From positions 17,782 through 81,781 of the forward strand of contig DYIL01000010.1 of NCBI GenBank assembly GCA_020723665.1: 64,000 bases of DNA. Reading direction: 5' to 3'. Below the pieces are notes generated by a model. It was not told the origin of the DNA and searched no databases. It worked only from the letters and a program-made list of their open reading frames with translations. Shown here one piece after another: positions 17,865 through 28,358 of this stretch. Position 1 is the first letter of the stretch; every line of letters starts with the position of its first letter. This stretch comes from Methyloversatilis universalis. GTDB taxonomy: Bacteria; Pseudomonadota; Gammaproteobacteria; Methylococcales; Methylococcaceae. The translations under genes were made by a program, and so were the position numbers.

Positions 17865-19652
17865 TCAATACACGTCGCGCCGGTAGCGTTTCGAGGACTG
17901 CAAATTCCGGACATATTGCTCGGCCTGCTCACGATCGACGTGCCCTTCCTTCGCCACGACGGCGATCAAAGCCTCGTGAACGTCCGGAGCCATACGCTTG
18001 GCATCACCGCAGACATAGAAATAGGCGCCCTCTTCCAGCCAGGCGTAAAGCTGTCGGCTTTGCTCGAGCATTCTGTGCTGCACATAGACCTTGGCGTCGT
18101 CGTCGCGGGAAAACGCCACGTCGATCCGGGTCAAAAGCCCGTTTTTCCGATGCGCCAGCCACTCCCGCTGATACAGAAAATCCGTGCGGAAATTCCGATC
18201 GCCGAAGAACAGCCAGTTTTTACCCCTGGCCCCCAGGACCTCGCGTTCCGCCAGAAAGGCGCGGAAAGGCGCGACGCCCGTGCCCGGCCCGACCATGATG
18301 ACCGGTGCGTCAGGATCTTCGGGTAAGCGGAAATTGGGATTGCTGTCGACATAGACCGGCACCTTTCCCTCCTCCGCCACCCGGTCGGCGAGAAAGGTGG
18401 AAGCGACGCCATGACGCTCCATCCCGTGACTTTCGTAACGCACGACAGCGACGGTCAGATGCACTTCGCCGGGATCGGCGTTTTGGCTCGACGCGATGGA
18501 GTAAAGGCGGGGCGGAAGCTTGCGCAGCGCGGCGACGAATCGGTCGGCGGTGACACCCGAAACCGGATACCGCCTTACGACGTCGATGATTTCCCGCCCG
18601 TAGAGAAAATTCCGGAGACGGTCTCGATTCTCGTCCTTGAGTAACTCTCCCAATTCGGTCGAGCCGGAAAGCGCGGCATAGTTCTCCAAGAAAGGACGGG
18701 TGAGCGTGGTGATTTCGTAATGATGGAGAAGCGCATCCTCCAGCGTCGTTTCCGCCCCGTCGGCACCGGGAACCACTGCGCCGGGATCGAGCCCGAGACT
18801 TTCCATGAGATCGGCCGCCCGTTCCGGCCGGTTCGTGGGAAGCACACCCAGCGCGTCGCCCGGCTCGAAGCGTAATCCTGAACCTTCGATGGAAAGCTCG
18901 ATGTGTCGCACGTCCTTGGTGGAGCCTCGTCCCGTCAATCGTACATTGTCCAGCAAGACCGCCGGAAACGGCTGTTTCTTCGAGTAAACGGCTGCCCGAC
19001 CCGATGCGGCGGGTGCCGAAATCTCGACCCTTGGGTCCCGAGATCGGGCCAAAATCTCCAAGACACCCTCCATCCAGCCTTCCGCCGCTTCCTCGTAATC
19101 GACGTCGCAGTCGATGCGGGGATAAAAACGGGTCGCCCCCAAGTCTTCCAACCGGCTGTCTAAATCGCGTCCGGTCTTGCAGAAATATTCGTAGCTCGTG
19201 TCACCGAGGGCCAGGACGGAAAATTGCAAACCGTCCAGCTTGGGCGCTTTCTTGCCGAACAGGAATTCGTAAAACGGGCGGGCATTGTCCGGTGGCTCCC
19301 CCTCGCCGTGGGTGCTGACGATCACCAGGAGACAACGATCGCGCCGGAGCTGGGCACTCTTATAAGCGGCCATGTCATCGAGTCGTGCGGAGATACCGCT
19401 TTGCTGCAGCCGGACATGGAGCGCTTTGGCGATTTTTTCGGCGTTCCCGGTCTGCGAGCCGAAAAGTACGGTTACGCCCGAAGACGACTCTGAAGATTGG
19501 CGCGACGGCGAATGAACCGTTTTTTGCTCCGCATGGCCGAATCCCGCCAGATATCCGCTGGCCCAAAGTCTCTGCTCGGGAGAAAGATCCTCCGCCAAGC
19601 GCTTTAAGATCTCCCATTGCTGTGGGCCCAAAGGACCGCTGAATGTGCTCAC
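17865..19652 (-). CDS. cysJ: Assimilatory sulfite reductase flavoprotein (alpha subunit)
   Basis: A 595-residue diflavin reductase that passes electrons from NADPH through FAD and FMN to CysI. The domains in order are an N-terminal segment, a flavodoxin-like FMN domain ([29 protein letters not shown]), an FAD-binding domain (RLYSIASSQ), and a ferredoxin-NADP reductase domain ([38 protein letters not shown]). The C-terminus ends YRRDVY, as in CysJ. It is the first gene of the operon. Its promoter should lie in 19653-19900. Confidence 0.94.
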   Translation of the reverse strand: MSTFSGPLGPQQWEILKRLAEDLSPEQRLWASGYLAGFGHAEQKTVHSPSRQSSESSSGVTVLFGSQTGNAEKIAKALHVRLQQSGISARLDDMAAYKSAQLRRDRCLLVIVSTHGEGEPPDNARPFYEFLFGKKAPKLDGLQFSVLALGDTSYEYFCKTGRDLDSRLEDLGATRFYPRIDCDVDYEEAAEGWMEGVLEILARSRDPRVEISAPAASGRAAVYSKKQPFPAVLLDNVRLTGRGSTKDVRHIELSIEGSGLRFEPGDALGVLPTNRPERAADLMESLGLDPGAVVPGADGAETTLEDALLHHYEITTLTRPFLENYAALSGSTELGELLKDENRDRLRNFLYGREIIDVVRRYPVSGVTADRFVAALRKLPPRLYSIASSQNADPGEVHLTVAVVRYESHGMERHGVASTFLADRVAEEGKVPVYVDSNPNFRLPEDPDAPVIMVGPGTGVAPFRAFLAEREVLGARGKNWLFFGDRNFRTDFLYQREWLAHRKNGLLTRIDVAFSRDDDAKVYVQHRMLEQSRQLYAWLEEGAYFYVCGDAKRMAPDVHEALIAVVAKEGHVDREQAEQYVRNLQSSKRYRRDVY

Positions 19653-19970
19653 TGGATTTGTCTTTTGAACGGTTTATTGTCAATTCGGCGATTAGACCGA
19701 TTCAGATCACCGCCTACGCCGCCGCCATCGAACGAATGCCGTAGCAAGAACGGCAACCCAACCGCGGTTCGATCACAAGAAAAGCCAGTGGCCCGCGTGG
19801 ACGCACTAGCTTACGGCCACCCATCGATCTGGCTTGGCTGTAGCAAAAAATATATCAAAAATACATTTTTAACGATAAAGAATATAAATTCATTTCCTTG
19901 AATCATTTGGAAATAAATAGTTCCGCCGCAGCTCAGTTCTCGGCTCCGCGCCTCCCCGACAGTGCGAGTA
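19653..19970. other. Gap between cysJ and cstA
   Basis: 318 bases without a gene. The cysJ promoter must be here. The stretch 19840-19925 is strikingly AT-rich compared with its surroundings, with a TTTCC...GGAAA inverted pair near 19888-19913. It could be a regulator site for cysJI (a CysB-type site is plausible but not demonstrable). Nothing else is recognised. Confidence 0.35.
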
Positions 19971-22052
19971 TCAATCCCTCGCCCAGTCCTCGACCAGCCG
20001 GCTCGGGATATGCGGTGATTCGCTGAGCGGTGGATGGGGCTTTCTGGCCAGAATCAACCCGCAAACCCGCAACGTGTCCGCGGCCAGAATCCAGGAAACG
20101 GCCAGGAACAGCGCGGTCAATCCGGCATCGAGATAATCGTTGAAGATAAGCTGCGGAGCCTTGGCGGCTTGGCCCGGAGATAAAAACCCTGCCGCCAGCT
20201 TGCCGCTCAGGTCCCGTGCGTGAGCCAGAAAGCCGATTCGAAGCTCCGGGCTGAACAGCTTTTCCCAGGCCGCCGACGTCGTGATGATCAGCAGCCACGC
20301 CAAGGGCGCGCCGGTCACCCAGGCGTAGCGAAGCTTGCCGGTCTTGACCAGTATGGTCGTGGCCACGCATAGCGCGATACCCGCGAGCATCTGATTGGCG
20401 ATGCCGAATAGAGGCCATAAGCTATTGATACCGCCCAGGGGATCGATGGTGCCGATGTAAAGGAGATAACCCCAGCCGGCCACGACCAGCCCGCTGGTCA
20501 ACAGCACGCTGGGATACCAGCCGGTCCGCCCCAGAGCCGGCACCCAGTTGCCGAAAATGTCCTGCAGCATGAAACGGGCGACGCGAGTGCCGGCGTCCAG
20601 CGTCGTCAGGATGAACAGCGCCTCGAACATGATGGCGAAGTGATACCAGAGCGACAGTAATCCCTGCCCGAAGGCGCTTGCGAAGAGCGACGCCATGCCC
20701 ACCGCCAGCGAAGGCGCGCCGCCGGTACGGGCGAACAGAGTGGACTCGCCCATTTGCTCGGCCAGCGCGGACATCTGCTCGACGGTTACGGGAAATCCCC
20801 AAGCCGAAATCTTCGCTGCCGCCTCCGCCGCTTCTTTGCCGACCACGCCCGCCGGGCTGTTGATGGCGAAATAGACGCCCGGATCGAGCACCGTCGCCGC
20901 CACCATGGCCATGATGGCTACGAACGACTCCATCATCATCGCGCCGTAGCCGATGAAACGGGCGTCGGCCTCGTTCGCCAGGAGCTTCGGCGTGGTCCCC
21001 GACGAAATCAGCGAATGAAAGCCGGAAATTGCACCGCAGGCGATGGTGATGAAGACGAACGGAAACAGCGTTCCGCCGAAAATGGGCCCGGTCCCGTCGA
21101 CAAACCGGGTCAGCGCCGGCATTTTCACTTCGGGACGAAGAATGACGATGGCCACCGCCAACGCGGCTATGGTCCCGAGTTTCATGAAGGTGGACAGATA
21201 ATCGCGCGGCGCCAGCAGCAGCCACACGGGCAGCACGGCCGCGGCGAAACCGTAGGCGATGACCATCAGCGCCAACTGCGGTCCCTCGTAGTCGAACCAG
21301 GCTCTGACACCCTCTATCCCGTCGACGGCGCCCCCGCCCCAGACCGCGAGCAACAGCAGGGCCACGCCGAGCGCCGTCGCCTCGATCACGCGTCCTGGCC
21401 TGAGATGCCGCATATAGATGCCCACCACCATGGCGATGGGAATGGTCGCGGCCACCGTGGACGCCGCCCAGGGGCTGTGCTTCATGGCGTTCACCACCAC
21501 CAGGCCCAGCACCGCGATGAGGATGATCATGATGCACATGACGCCCACGAGGGCCGCGTTGCCGCCTATGGGACCGAGTTCGTCGCGCGCCATCTGGCCC
21601 AAGGAGCGGCCGTCGCGGCGGATGGAACAGAACAGGATAACGAAATCCTGCACGCAGCCGCCGATGACGGCCCCGATCAGTATCCACAGGGTGCCGGGCA
21701 GATACCCGAACTGCGCCGCGAGGGTCGGACCGATCAAAGGTCCGGGACCGGCGATGGCCGCGAAGTGGTGGCCGAATACCACCCAGCGATTGGTCGGCAC
21801 GAAGTCGCGCCCGTCGTTGAAACGCTCCGCCGGGGTCGCCCGCGTGCCGTCCAGACTTAAAACCCTAGCCGCGACAAAGGCGCTGTAAAAGCGGTAGCCC
21901 AAAGCGTAGACACAAACGGCCGCGGTCACGAACCACAGACTGTTGACGCTTTCCCCTCGGTTCAGCGCAATGCCGCCGAGCGCCGCTGCGCCGAGCACAG
22001 CCACCAGGAACCAAATCGCCGACTTCGGAATACTCGAACCCAGTTCTTTCAT
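19971..22052 (-). CDS. cstA: CstA family carbon-starvation transporter
   Basis: A 693-residue membrane protein with many hydrophobic helices. It matches the CstA family through GYRFYSAFVAARVLSLD, FVPTNRWVVFGHHFAAIAGPGPLIGP, and SGFHSLISSGTTPKLL. CstA-family proteins take up peptides and/or pyruvate under carbon limitation. Which applies here is unknown. Length is typical. For a methanotroph it could serve scavenging or pyruvate recovery (inference). No BtsS-type sensor gene is adjacent. Confidence 0.88.
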   Translation of the reverse strand: MKELGSSIPKSAIWFLVAVLGAAALGGIALNRGESVNSLWFVTAAVCVYALGYRFYSAFVAARVLSLDGTRATPAERFNDGRDFVPTNRWVVFGHHFAAIAGPGPLIGPTLAAQFGYLPGTLWILIGAVIGGCVQDFVILFCSIRRDGRSLGQMARDELGPIGGNAALVGVMCIMIILIAVLGLVVVNAMKHSPWAASTVAATIPIAMVVGIYMRHLRPGRVIEATALGVALLLLAVWGGGAVDGIEGVRAWFDYEGPQLALMVIAYGFAAAVLPVWLLLAPRDYLSTFMKLGTIAALAVAIVILRPEVKMPALTRFVDGTGPIFGGTLFPFVFITIACGAISGFHSLISSGTTPKLLANEADARFIGYGAMMMESFVAIMAMVAATVLDPGVYFAINSPAGVVGKEAAEAAAKISAWGFPVTVEQMSALAEQMGESTLFARTGGAPSLAVGMASLFASAFGQGLLSLWYHFAIMFEALFILTTLDAGTRVARFMLQDIFGNWVPALGRTGWYPSVLLTSGLVVAGWGYLLYIGTIDPLGGINSLWPLFGIANQMLAGIALCVATTILVKTGKLRYAWVTGAPLAWLLIITTSAAWEKLFSPELRIGFLAHARDLSGKLAAGFLSPGQAAKAPQLIFNDYLDAGLTALFLAVSWILAADTLRVCGLILARKPHPPLSESPHIPSRLVEDWARD

Positions 22053-22472
22053 TCTTGCGCTCTAATTCGAAATAGCGGAGGCAGTGTCGTCAAAATGCGC
22101 CATAGGATAAGGCCAAATCCCGCCAAAGCGTGAATTTCCGATGCATCTGTTTTAAAGCTTCCCGCCTGTCCAAGTCCGACGCTCGTCGTTATTCCATTTA
22201 TCGAACAACCCGAAAATATCTTTGAGCAAAGCCACGTCGCTGCGGACAGGCCCTTCGACGTCGCTCAGGACAGGCTTATTCCGGCCTACATGTGCGCTTT
22301 TGATTGAGAAATGGAACTAGAGGTCCAGTAACCCAGCCGGCACCGGACGGCATTTGCAGTCGACGTGAGCAATGCGCCGCGTCGGATCTCTTTCTCAAAA
22401 CTGTCATATTTGCGTGACATCTTTGCAACAAAATCTAAGCACTTGCCGCACTGTTTCAGAGACCTGTCGCTC
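22053..22472. other. Gap between cstA and chemoreceptor with dispersed repeat
   Basis: 420 bases between divergent genes. At about 22240-22316 lies the second copy of the dispersed element also seen at ~6575-6650. The shared parts are ggcccttcgacgtcgctcagg in inverted form, cttattccggcctac, and gattgagaaatggaa. Promoters for both neighbours must lie here but none is clear. Confidence 0.5.
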
Positions 22473-24089
22473 ATGACCTTCAAACAAAAGATTTTTCTCT
22501 CGGCCATAGTTAGCGTTTTCTGTGTCGTGCTGATAACCGGGCTCGCTTCCTGGGGATTGTTCATGCAGTCCGACAGCGTGACCAAGCTGCATTTGAAGGT
22601 TCAAGCGCTGAAAAGCAGCGCCGAAGCGGATCGATTGCATCACGGCTTGTTCGGGGTGGTCAGCCGTGCCTTATTGCTTAACCCGGCTGCTGCTCCGGAA
22701 GAGCGCGAGGCCGTTCGGAGCGCGTTGCGGGACAATGCCGAACGGCTGCGGCAATCCATCTCGTCGCTCAGCACCTACAACCTTCCCGAAGCGGCCCTGC
22801 ACGAATTGGATGCGGTCAAACCGCTGATCGAGGTCTACGAGTTCGACGCCAACATGCTGGTTTCCAAGGCCTCGTCCGAGGGAGATGCGTCCCGAGAGCT
22901 TCCTCCCGATTTTCTGGGCACGTTCCGGGACATCGAGACCAAACTTTCGTCCTTGTCCGGCATGATCGAGAAGAACGCCGACGAGGCCAGCGCCGAAGCC
23001 GGCCGGTCCAAGGAAAAAACGCTGATGATGCTCGTCTCCTTCGGACTCGCGACCCTGGCCTTGTCGATGCTTTCCTGTGTTTTTCTGTATCAAGGCGTTT
23101 ATCTACCCCTGCGGAAGGTCGCCGACCATTTCTCCACCATCAGCCAAGGCACCAGCGACTTGACGATTCGCCTGGATGACCAAGGCCGCAACGAAGTCGC
23201 CTCGATCGCCGGCAGCTTCAACCGCTTTGCCGCCAAGCTCCAGGATACCCTGCATCAACTGCTGGCCTGCAGCGAGAAAATCAATGAAGAATCCAAACAC
23301 TTGCTGGACGTCAGCGATTCCGCAAGCCAAGGGGTCCAACAACAGCAAAGCGGAATACGCGATCTGGTCACGGCCGTAGAGCAAATGACGATCGCGATTC
23401 AGGATGTCGCACGCGCGGCGCAATCGACCGCCCGAGCGGTTCAGGAAACCAACCGGGAAACACGGGAAGCACAAGAGACGGTGAACCGGGTGACGGCAGC
23501 CATCGACGCTTTGGCCGGCGATATGGGCAAAGCCAGCGAGGTCGTCGGCACTCTGGAAGAACAAACCGAACGTATCGGTGCCGTCCTCGACGTGATCCGC
23601 GGCATCGCCGACCAAACCAACCTGCTGGCTCTGAACGCCGCCATCGAAGCCGCGCGAGCGGGCGAATCGGGTCGCGGTTTCGCCGTGGTCGCCGGAGAAA
23701 TCCGCAGTCTCGCCAGCAAGACCCAACAATCGACCGCCGAGATTCAAGCCACGATCGAACGGCTACAAACGGAAGCCAAATCCGCGGTACAAGCGATGGA
23801 GGACGGCCGCAATCAGATGCAAGTGACCATAGGCGAAGCCGGCAAGGCAGGTGAAGCCCTCGCGCGCATCACCGAGATGATCGGCCAGCTCACCGACATG
23901 AACGCTCAAGTTGCGAGCGCTGCCGAGCAACAAACCGCGGTCGTCGGCGATATCAATCACAATATCGTCGCCATCGGACGCATCTGCAACTCGACCGCCG
24001 AGGGCGCCGCCCGCTCCGCCCAAGCCGCCCGCGATCTGTCGCTGACCGCCGATTCCATGAACCGCGTGACGGCCTTGTTCAAGGTCTGA
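22473..24089 (+). CDS. Methyl-accepting chemotaxis protein
   Basis: A 538-residue transmembrane chemoreceptor. TM1 is residues ~7-29. A mostly helical periplasmic sensor region (~30-188) follows, then TM2 (~190-213, [21 protein letters not shown]), a HAMP domain, and a long signalling coiled coil with the conserved tip [22 protein letters not shown] chose ATG 22473 because it places TM1 at the N-terminus. The frame is open further upstream but without such a feature. The sensor domain is of four-helix type, but the ligand is unknown. There are no che genes nearby. Confidence 0.88.
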   Translation: MTFKQKIFLSAIVSVFCVVLITGLASWGLFMQSDSVTKLHLKVQALKSSAEADRLHHGLFGVVSRALLLNPAAAPEEREAVRSALRDNAERLRQSISSLSTYNLPEAALHELDAVKPLIEVYEFDANMLVSKASSEGDASRELPPDFLGTFRDIETKLSSLSGMIEKNADEASAEAGRSKEKTLMMLVSFGLATLALSMLSCVFLYQGVYLPLRKVADHFSTISQGTSDLTIRLDDQGRNEVASIAGSFNRFAAKLQDTLHQLLACSEKINEESKHLLDVSDSASQGVQQQQSGIRDLVTAVEQMTIAIQDVARAAQSTARAVQETNRETREAQETVNRVTAAIDALAGDMGKASEVVGTLEEQTERIGAVLDVIRGIADQTNLLALNAAIEAARAGESGRGFAVVAGEIRSLASKTQQSTAEIQATIERLQTEAKSAVQAMEDGRNQMQVTIGEAGKAGEALARITEMIGQLTDMNAQVASAAEQQTAVVGDINHNIVAIGRICNSTAEGAARSAQAARDLSLTADSMNRVTALFKV

Positions 24090-24150
24090 AACTTCCGCGG
24101 GACCGCCGGCCGGATTCTCCGGAGTTACCTGCCTTTGACCGCTTTCCGGG

Positions 24151-26019
24151 ATGAACGAAAACCCACGCTATTTTGCATCCGTTTCCAGAGACAGTCCCAT
24201 GCGTTCAATGCATCCCTTTCCGGCGGCGCACGAATATCTGGCGCAGAAATTTCCGGACCTGGACCTCTCAGAGATCGTTCACCAAGGGACGGTGGCACGC
24301 CTCTTGAGATATGTCCCTCCTCTTTCGCGGAATACCGGCTGTCTCGATGTTTTGAGCCTGTTCATCAAGGATCAGCAGCTTTACTCGGCTGCCGTAACGG
24401 ACGAAAACCTCGTCCCGATCGGCATCGTCGATCGGAATTCTCTGGTCGAAATCTTTATTCAGCCCTTTGCCCGTGACCTGAACTGCAAGAAAACCATCGA
24501 CCAGTTCATGGACCCGAACCCTATCGTCGTCGAAGCTCACACCGGCATCGACGATCTGGCCGGCATCATCGTCGACGCCGGAATGCGGCACATGGTCAAC
24601 GGCTATATCATTACCCAAAACGGCATTTATGCCGGCATGGGCACCGGGCACGACCTGCTTGACGAGATTACCCGAAGAAAGCAGGCTCACCTTTATTACC
24701 TCGCCCACTTCGACCAACTCACCGGGCTTCCGAACCGTTTGCTTTTCGAAGATCGCCTGCAGCGGGCCTGTCTCAATGCACAAAGGCACGGCCGCAAGGT
24801 TGCCCTGCTTTTCATCGATCTGGACCGGTTCAAATTCATCAACGACACCTTCGGACACGCCAGCGGAGACTTGCTGTTGAAGGGCGTGGCGGAAAGGCTC
24901 GTCGCCTGCGTCAGAAAAAGCGACACGGTCGCCCGGCTGAGCGGCGACGAATTCACCGTCATCCTCGAAAACCTCCATAGCGTTTCCGATGCCGTCCAGG
25001 TGGCCGAATCGATAACGGCCGCCCTGGCCAAGCCGTTCTCCATATTGAACAACGACTTGCACATCACTCCCAGTATCGGCGTCTCGCTCTACCCGGACCA
25101 CGATCTCACCACGGACGGACTGATGCGCAAGTCGGATGCCGCCATGTATAAAGCCAAGGAAAACTACGGAGGACAGTTCCTTGTTTACGACGAGCACATG
25201 GGAAACGGCGTGCTGGAACGCTTGACCATCGAGAAAGGGCTGCGCACGGCGCTCGACGACAAGGAGTTCAGCCTACATTACCAGCCTCAGTGCAACGCGG
25301 TCACGGGCGAAGTCCTGGGAGTCGAGGTCCTCCTCCGCTGGCACCACCCGCGATTGGGACCGGTCTCCCCGGCCAAATTCATTCCGATTGCCGAGGAAAC
25401 CGGACTCATTGTCCCCATCGGCGAATGGGTGCTGCGCGAAGCGTGCCGACAGCACGTAACCTGGCAGGACCGGGGACTGCCGCCGATCCGCATAGCGGTT
25501 AACATTTCGGCCGTACAGTTCCGCCAGAGGGATTTTCATGGCTTGGTGAAAAGCATCATTGAGGAGAGTGGCATCAAACCCGAATTCCTCGAGCTCGAGC
25601 TTACCGAAGGCGTGGTCATGGGGAACGCTCCGACGACGATCGATTCTCTGGCCCGACTGAGGCAGCTGGGAGTGAGGCTCGCCATCGACGATTTCGGCAC
25701 GGGGTATTCCAGTCTCAGTTACTTGCGAGAGTTTCCCCTGGATCGGCTCAAGATCGATCGGTCGTTCATCCGCAATATCGACAAGATTCCGGCGAACCTT
25801 GCCATCGTGCGCGCCATGGTGGCGCTCGGTAAAAATCTGGAACTGGAAATCATTGCCGAAGGCGTCGAAACCAACTCGGAGCTGGCTCTCGTTGCGGCGA
25901 ACGATTGTGCCGAAGTACAGGGTTACCACATTGCCAAACCCATGCCGCCCGATCATTTCGCCGCATGGTTCCTAAGCCGCACCGATCGCCGGATGAACCT
26001 TGAATCCGACATCGGCTAG
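24151..26019 (+). CDS. CBS-like - GGDEF - EAL cyclic-di-GMP protein
   Basis: A 622-residue protein. Residues ~40-165 resemble a pair of CBS-type modules (IGIVDRNSLVEIFIQPFARD, VNGYIITQNGIYAGMGTGHDLL). Residues ~185-345 form a GGDEF domain whose signature reads SGDEF, a variant often still folded and sometimes active. Residues ~360-610 form an EAL domain with GVEVLLRW in place of EAL and with intact downstream acid and base motifs (ELELTEG, IDDFGTGYSSLSYL, KIDRSFI, AEGVET). It is probably a c-di-GMP phosphodiesterase with a regulatory GGDEF. An alternative start at 24199 is possible. It ends 4 bases inside the aminotransferase remnant on the other strand. Confidence 0.85.
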   Translation: MNENPRYFASVSRDSPMRSMHPFPAAHEYLAQKFPDLDLSEIVHQGTVARLLRYVPPLSRNTGCLDVLSLFIKDQQLYSAAVTDENLVPIGIVDRNSLVEIFIQPFARDLNCKKTIDQFMDPNPIVVEAHTGIDDLAGIIVDAGMRHMVNGYIITQNGIYAGMGTGHDLLDEITRRKQAHLYYLAHFDQLTGLPNRLLFEDRLQRACLNAQRHGRKVALLFIDLDRFKFINDTFGHASGDLLLKGVAERLVACVRKSDTVARLSGDEFTVILENLHSVSDAVQVAESITAALAKPFSILNNDLHITPSIGVSLYPDHDLTTDGLMRKSDAAMYKAKENYGGQFLVYDEHMGNGVLERLTIEKGLRTALDDKEFSLHYQPQCNAVTGEVLGVEVLLRWHHPRLGPVSPAKFIPIAEETGLIVPIGEWVLREACRQHVTWQDRGLPPIRIAVNISAVQFRQRDFHGLVKSIIEESGIKPEFLELELTEGVVMGNAPTTIDSLARLRQLGVRLAIDDFGTGYSSLSYLREFPLDRLKIDRSFIRNIDKIPANLAIVRAMVALGKNLELEIIAEGVETNSELALVAANDCAEVQGYHIAKPMPPDHFAAWFLSRTDRRMNLESDIG

Positions 26020-26192
26020 CCCGGTCTCACGCCGGTAATGGCGCGCAATCCCCGCACCCGTCGCCGCGTCCCCTCGGCAGCGGTCTCCGGCTCCAGAGCG
26101 CCAAAGGCAACCCGCCGATAACAGTTTTCGTCCAGGCCGAACGCTGTGCCCGGAATAACCGCCACCCGGTGCTCCCGGATCAGCCGTGTCAT
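26016..26192 (-). pseudogene. 3' fragment of a class I/II aminotransferase gene
   Basis: The minus strand encodes LIREHRVAVIPGTAFGLDEN then CYRRVAFGALEPETAAEG then TRRRVRGLRAITGV and a stop. This is the C-terminal end of a PLP-dependent aspartate/diaminopimelate-type aminotransferase. Similarity stops abruptly at about 26192. Upstream is the amidohydrolase promoter region on the other strand, so only about 58 of ~390 residues remain. The open frame that extends further left-to-right is not aminotransferase-like. Confidence 0.65.
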
Positions 26193-26318
26193 GTCACGCT
26201 TTTGAAAATGTGGATTGTAAGGCGCTTTGCCGCATCGGTTAAAATGCCCCCTCGTTCGGCGCGAGATGCACAAGCCGGACGCCTCGTGATAAAGTTTAGT
26301 GAAATACTGGGTTATCGA

Positions 26319-27638
26319 ATGCATATCGACACTCTGCTGAGGGCGCGCTGGATCATCCCGGTGGAGCCCGAGCGTACCGTTCTGAACGATCACGCCCTCG
26401 CCATCCACGGCGGAAGGATCGTGGACATCCTCCCGATCGCCGAGGCCGAAGCCAAATACCGGGCCGCGCCGGCGGAGTCGTTCGATCGCCATGCCCTGAT
26501 TCCGGGCTTCGTCAACGCCCACACCCATGCGGCGATGTCGCTGCTGCGCGGCGTGGCCGACGACCGGCCTCTGATGGAATGGCTGGTGGACCATATCTGG
26601 CCGCTGGAGCAGAAATGGGTCGGCGAAACCTTCGTGCGCGACGGCACCGATCTGGCGATGGCGGAGATGATCCGCGGCGGTGTCACCTGCTTCAACGATA
26701 TGTATTTCTTTCCCGAGGTCACTGCGCGCCAGGTTGCGCGCTCCGGTATGCGCGCCGTGGTCGGGATGATCCTGATCGATTTTCCCAGCGCTTGGGCGAG
26801 CGGCCCCGAAGAGTATTTGTCCAAAGGCCTCGCGCTACACGACGAGCTTCGGCACAACCCCTTGGTTAGCGCGGCTTTCGCGCCCCACGCGCCCTATTCC
26901 GTCTCGGATGAACCCTTACTGAAAGTTCGTACCCTCTCTGCGGAACTGGACCGCCCAATCCACATGCACCTGCACGAAACCCGGGACGAAATCGAGCAGG
27001 GCCGGCAGCGTTACGGTATGCGCCCGATGAAACGGCTTCAGCAGCTGGATTTGTTGGGCCCTTCCTTCATAGCGGTGCACATGACTCAGCTGGAGGATGA
27101 CGAAATTGCACAGTTTGCCGAATCCGGCGGAAGCGTCGTGCACTGCCCTGAATCGAATCTGAAACTGGCGAGCGGATTTTGCCCTGTCGCCAAGCTCATT
27201 AAAGCGGGAGTCAACGTCGCCATCGGAACGGACGGCGCGGCCAGCAACAACGACCTCGATCTCATGGGCGAAATGCGCACCGCCGCTCTCCTCTCCAAGG
27301 CGGTCGCGAACGACGCCGCCGCGGTCCCGGCCCATACCGCGTTGCGCATGGCGACGCTGAACGGCGCCAGGGCCTTGGGACTCGAGTCGGACATCGGCTC
27401 TCTCGAAGTGGGGAAGTGCGCCGATATCACGGCTGTCCGTCTCGACGAGCTGGAAACCCAGCCGCTGTACGATCCGATTTCGAATGTCGTTTACGCGGCC
27501 GGACGCCATCAGGTTACCGACGTTTGGGTTGGAGGACGCCAGCTCCTTAAAAACCGCGAGCTGACCACTCTGGACATCGAAGAAATCCTTCAGAAAGCCG
27601 CCGCCTGGCGGGAAAAGACTCTGACCAGCGAGCAGTAA
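26319..27638 (+). CDS. Amidohydrolase, TRZ/ATZ type (5'-methylthioadenosine / SAH deaminase-like)
   Basis: A 439-residue metal-dependent hydrolase. The metal ligands are seen in PGFVNAHTHAAMSLLRG, HMHLHETRDE, FIAVHMTQL and GTDGAASNNDLDL. This pattern fits the MtaD/SAH deaminase branch, which deaminates methylthioadenosine or S-adenosylhomocysteine. I chose ATG 26319 (MHIDTLLRARWI) because it starts the family sequence. The order amidohydrolase-ubiG-HAD phosphatase-SDR is the same as a Pseudomonas cluster (PA3170-PA3173) in which the first gene is the MTA deaminase. That supports the call. Confidence 0.8.
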   Translation: MHIDTLLRARWIIPVEPERTVLNDHALAIHGGRIVDILPIAEAEAKYRAAPAESFDRHALIPGFVNAHTHAAMSLLRGVADDRPLMEWLVDHIWPLEQKWVGETFVRDGTDLAMAEMIRGGVTCFNDMYFFPEVTARQVARSGMRAVVGMILIDFPSAWASGPEEYLSKGLALHDELRHNPLVSAAFAPHAPYSVSDEPLLKVRTLSAELDRPIHMHLHETRDEIEQGRQRYGMRPMKRLQQLDLLGPSFIAVHMTQLEDDEIAQFAESGGSVVHCPESNLKLASGFCPVAKLIKAGVNVAIGTDGAASNNDLDLMGEMRTAALLSKAVANDAAAVPAHTALRMATLNGARALGLESDIGSLEVGKCADITAVRLDELETQPLYDPISNVVYAAGRHQVTDVWVGGRQLLKNRELTTLDIEEILQKAAAWREKTLTSEQ

Positions 27639-27643
27639 CCGCC

Positions 27644-28354
27644 ATGACGAGCACCGAAAACGTCCACGAACACGAAATCCGCAAATTCGGCGCGTTGGCC
27701 GATCGCTGGTGGGACCCCGACGGGGAGTTCAAGACCCTGCATGCGGTCAATCCTTTGCGCATACAGTTCATCCGTTCTTTCGCAGAACTCGAAGGCAAGC
27801 GCGTCGTTGACGTCGGCTGCGGCGGCGGAATACTGAGCGAAGGACTGGCGCGGGCCGGTGCCCGCGTGGTCGGTATCGACCTCGCCGAAGAGCTTTTGGA
27901 CATCGCGAAAGCCCATGCGGACCAAGCCGGGATCGAGGCGGACTACCGGCAGATCAGCGCCGAAGCGCTGGCCGAGGCAGAACCCGGCAGCTTCGATGTC
28001 GTAACCTGCATGGAAATGCTGGAGCACGTACCCGAACCCGCGTCAGTGGTCCGGGCTTGCGCCAAGCTGGTCAAACCGGGTGGGCGGGTCTTTTTCTCGA
28101 CGCTGAACCGGAAGCTCAAAGCCTATCTTCTGGCGATCGTCGGCGCCGAATATCTGTTGAACATGATCCCCAAGGGAACCCACGACTACGCGACCTTCAT
28201 CAAGCCCTCCGAACTCAGCCGCTGGGCACGCGAATCGGGGCTCGAACTCGTCGGCCTGGAAGGCATCGCATACAACCCGGTTACCGGTCAATTCACCCTG
28301 AGCCGCGACTTGGGCGTCAATTACCTGGCGGCGTTCTCGAGACCCGAGGAATAA
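27644..28354 (+). CDS. ubiG: Ubiquinone biosynthesis O-methyltransferase
   Basis: A 236-residue class I SAM methyltransferase performing both O-methylations of ubiquinone. It starts HEIRKFGALADRWWDPDGEF, typical for UbiG, with motif I VVDVGCGGGILSEGLARAGA and the membrane-binding insertion KLKAYLLAIVGAEYLLNMIP. Spacing to neighbours is 5 and 4 bases, so it is co-transcribed. Confidence 0.94.
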   Translation: MTSTENVHEHEIRKFGALADRWWDPDGEFKTLHAVNPLRIQFIRSFAELEGKRVVDVGCGGGILSEGLARAGARVVGIDLAEELLDIAKAHADQAGIEADYRQISAEALAEAEPGSFDVVTCMEMLEHVPEPASVVRACAKLVKPGGRVFFSTLNRKLKAYLLAIVGAEYLLNMIPKGTHDYATFIKPSELSRWARESGLELVGLEGIAYNPVTGQFTLSRDLGVNYLAAFSRPEE

Positions 28355-28358
28355 ACGC

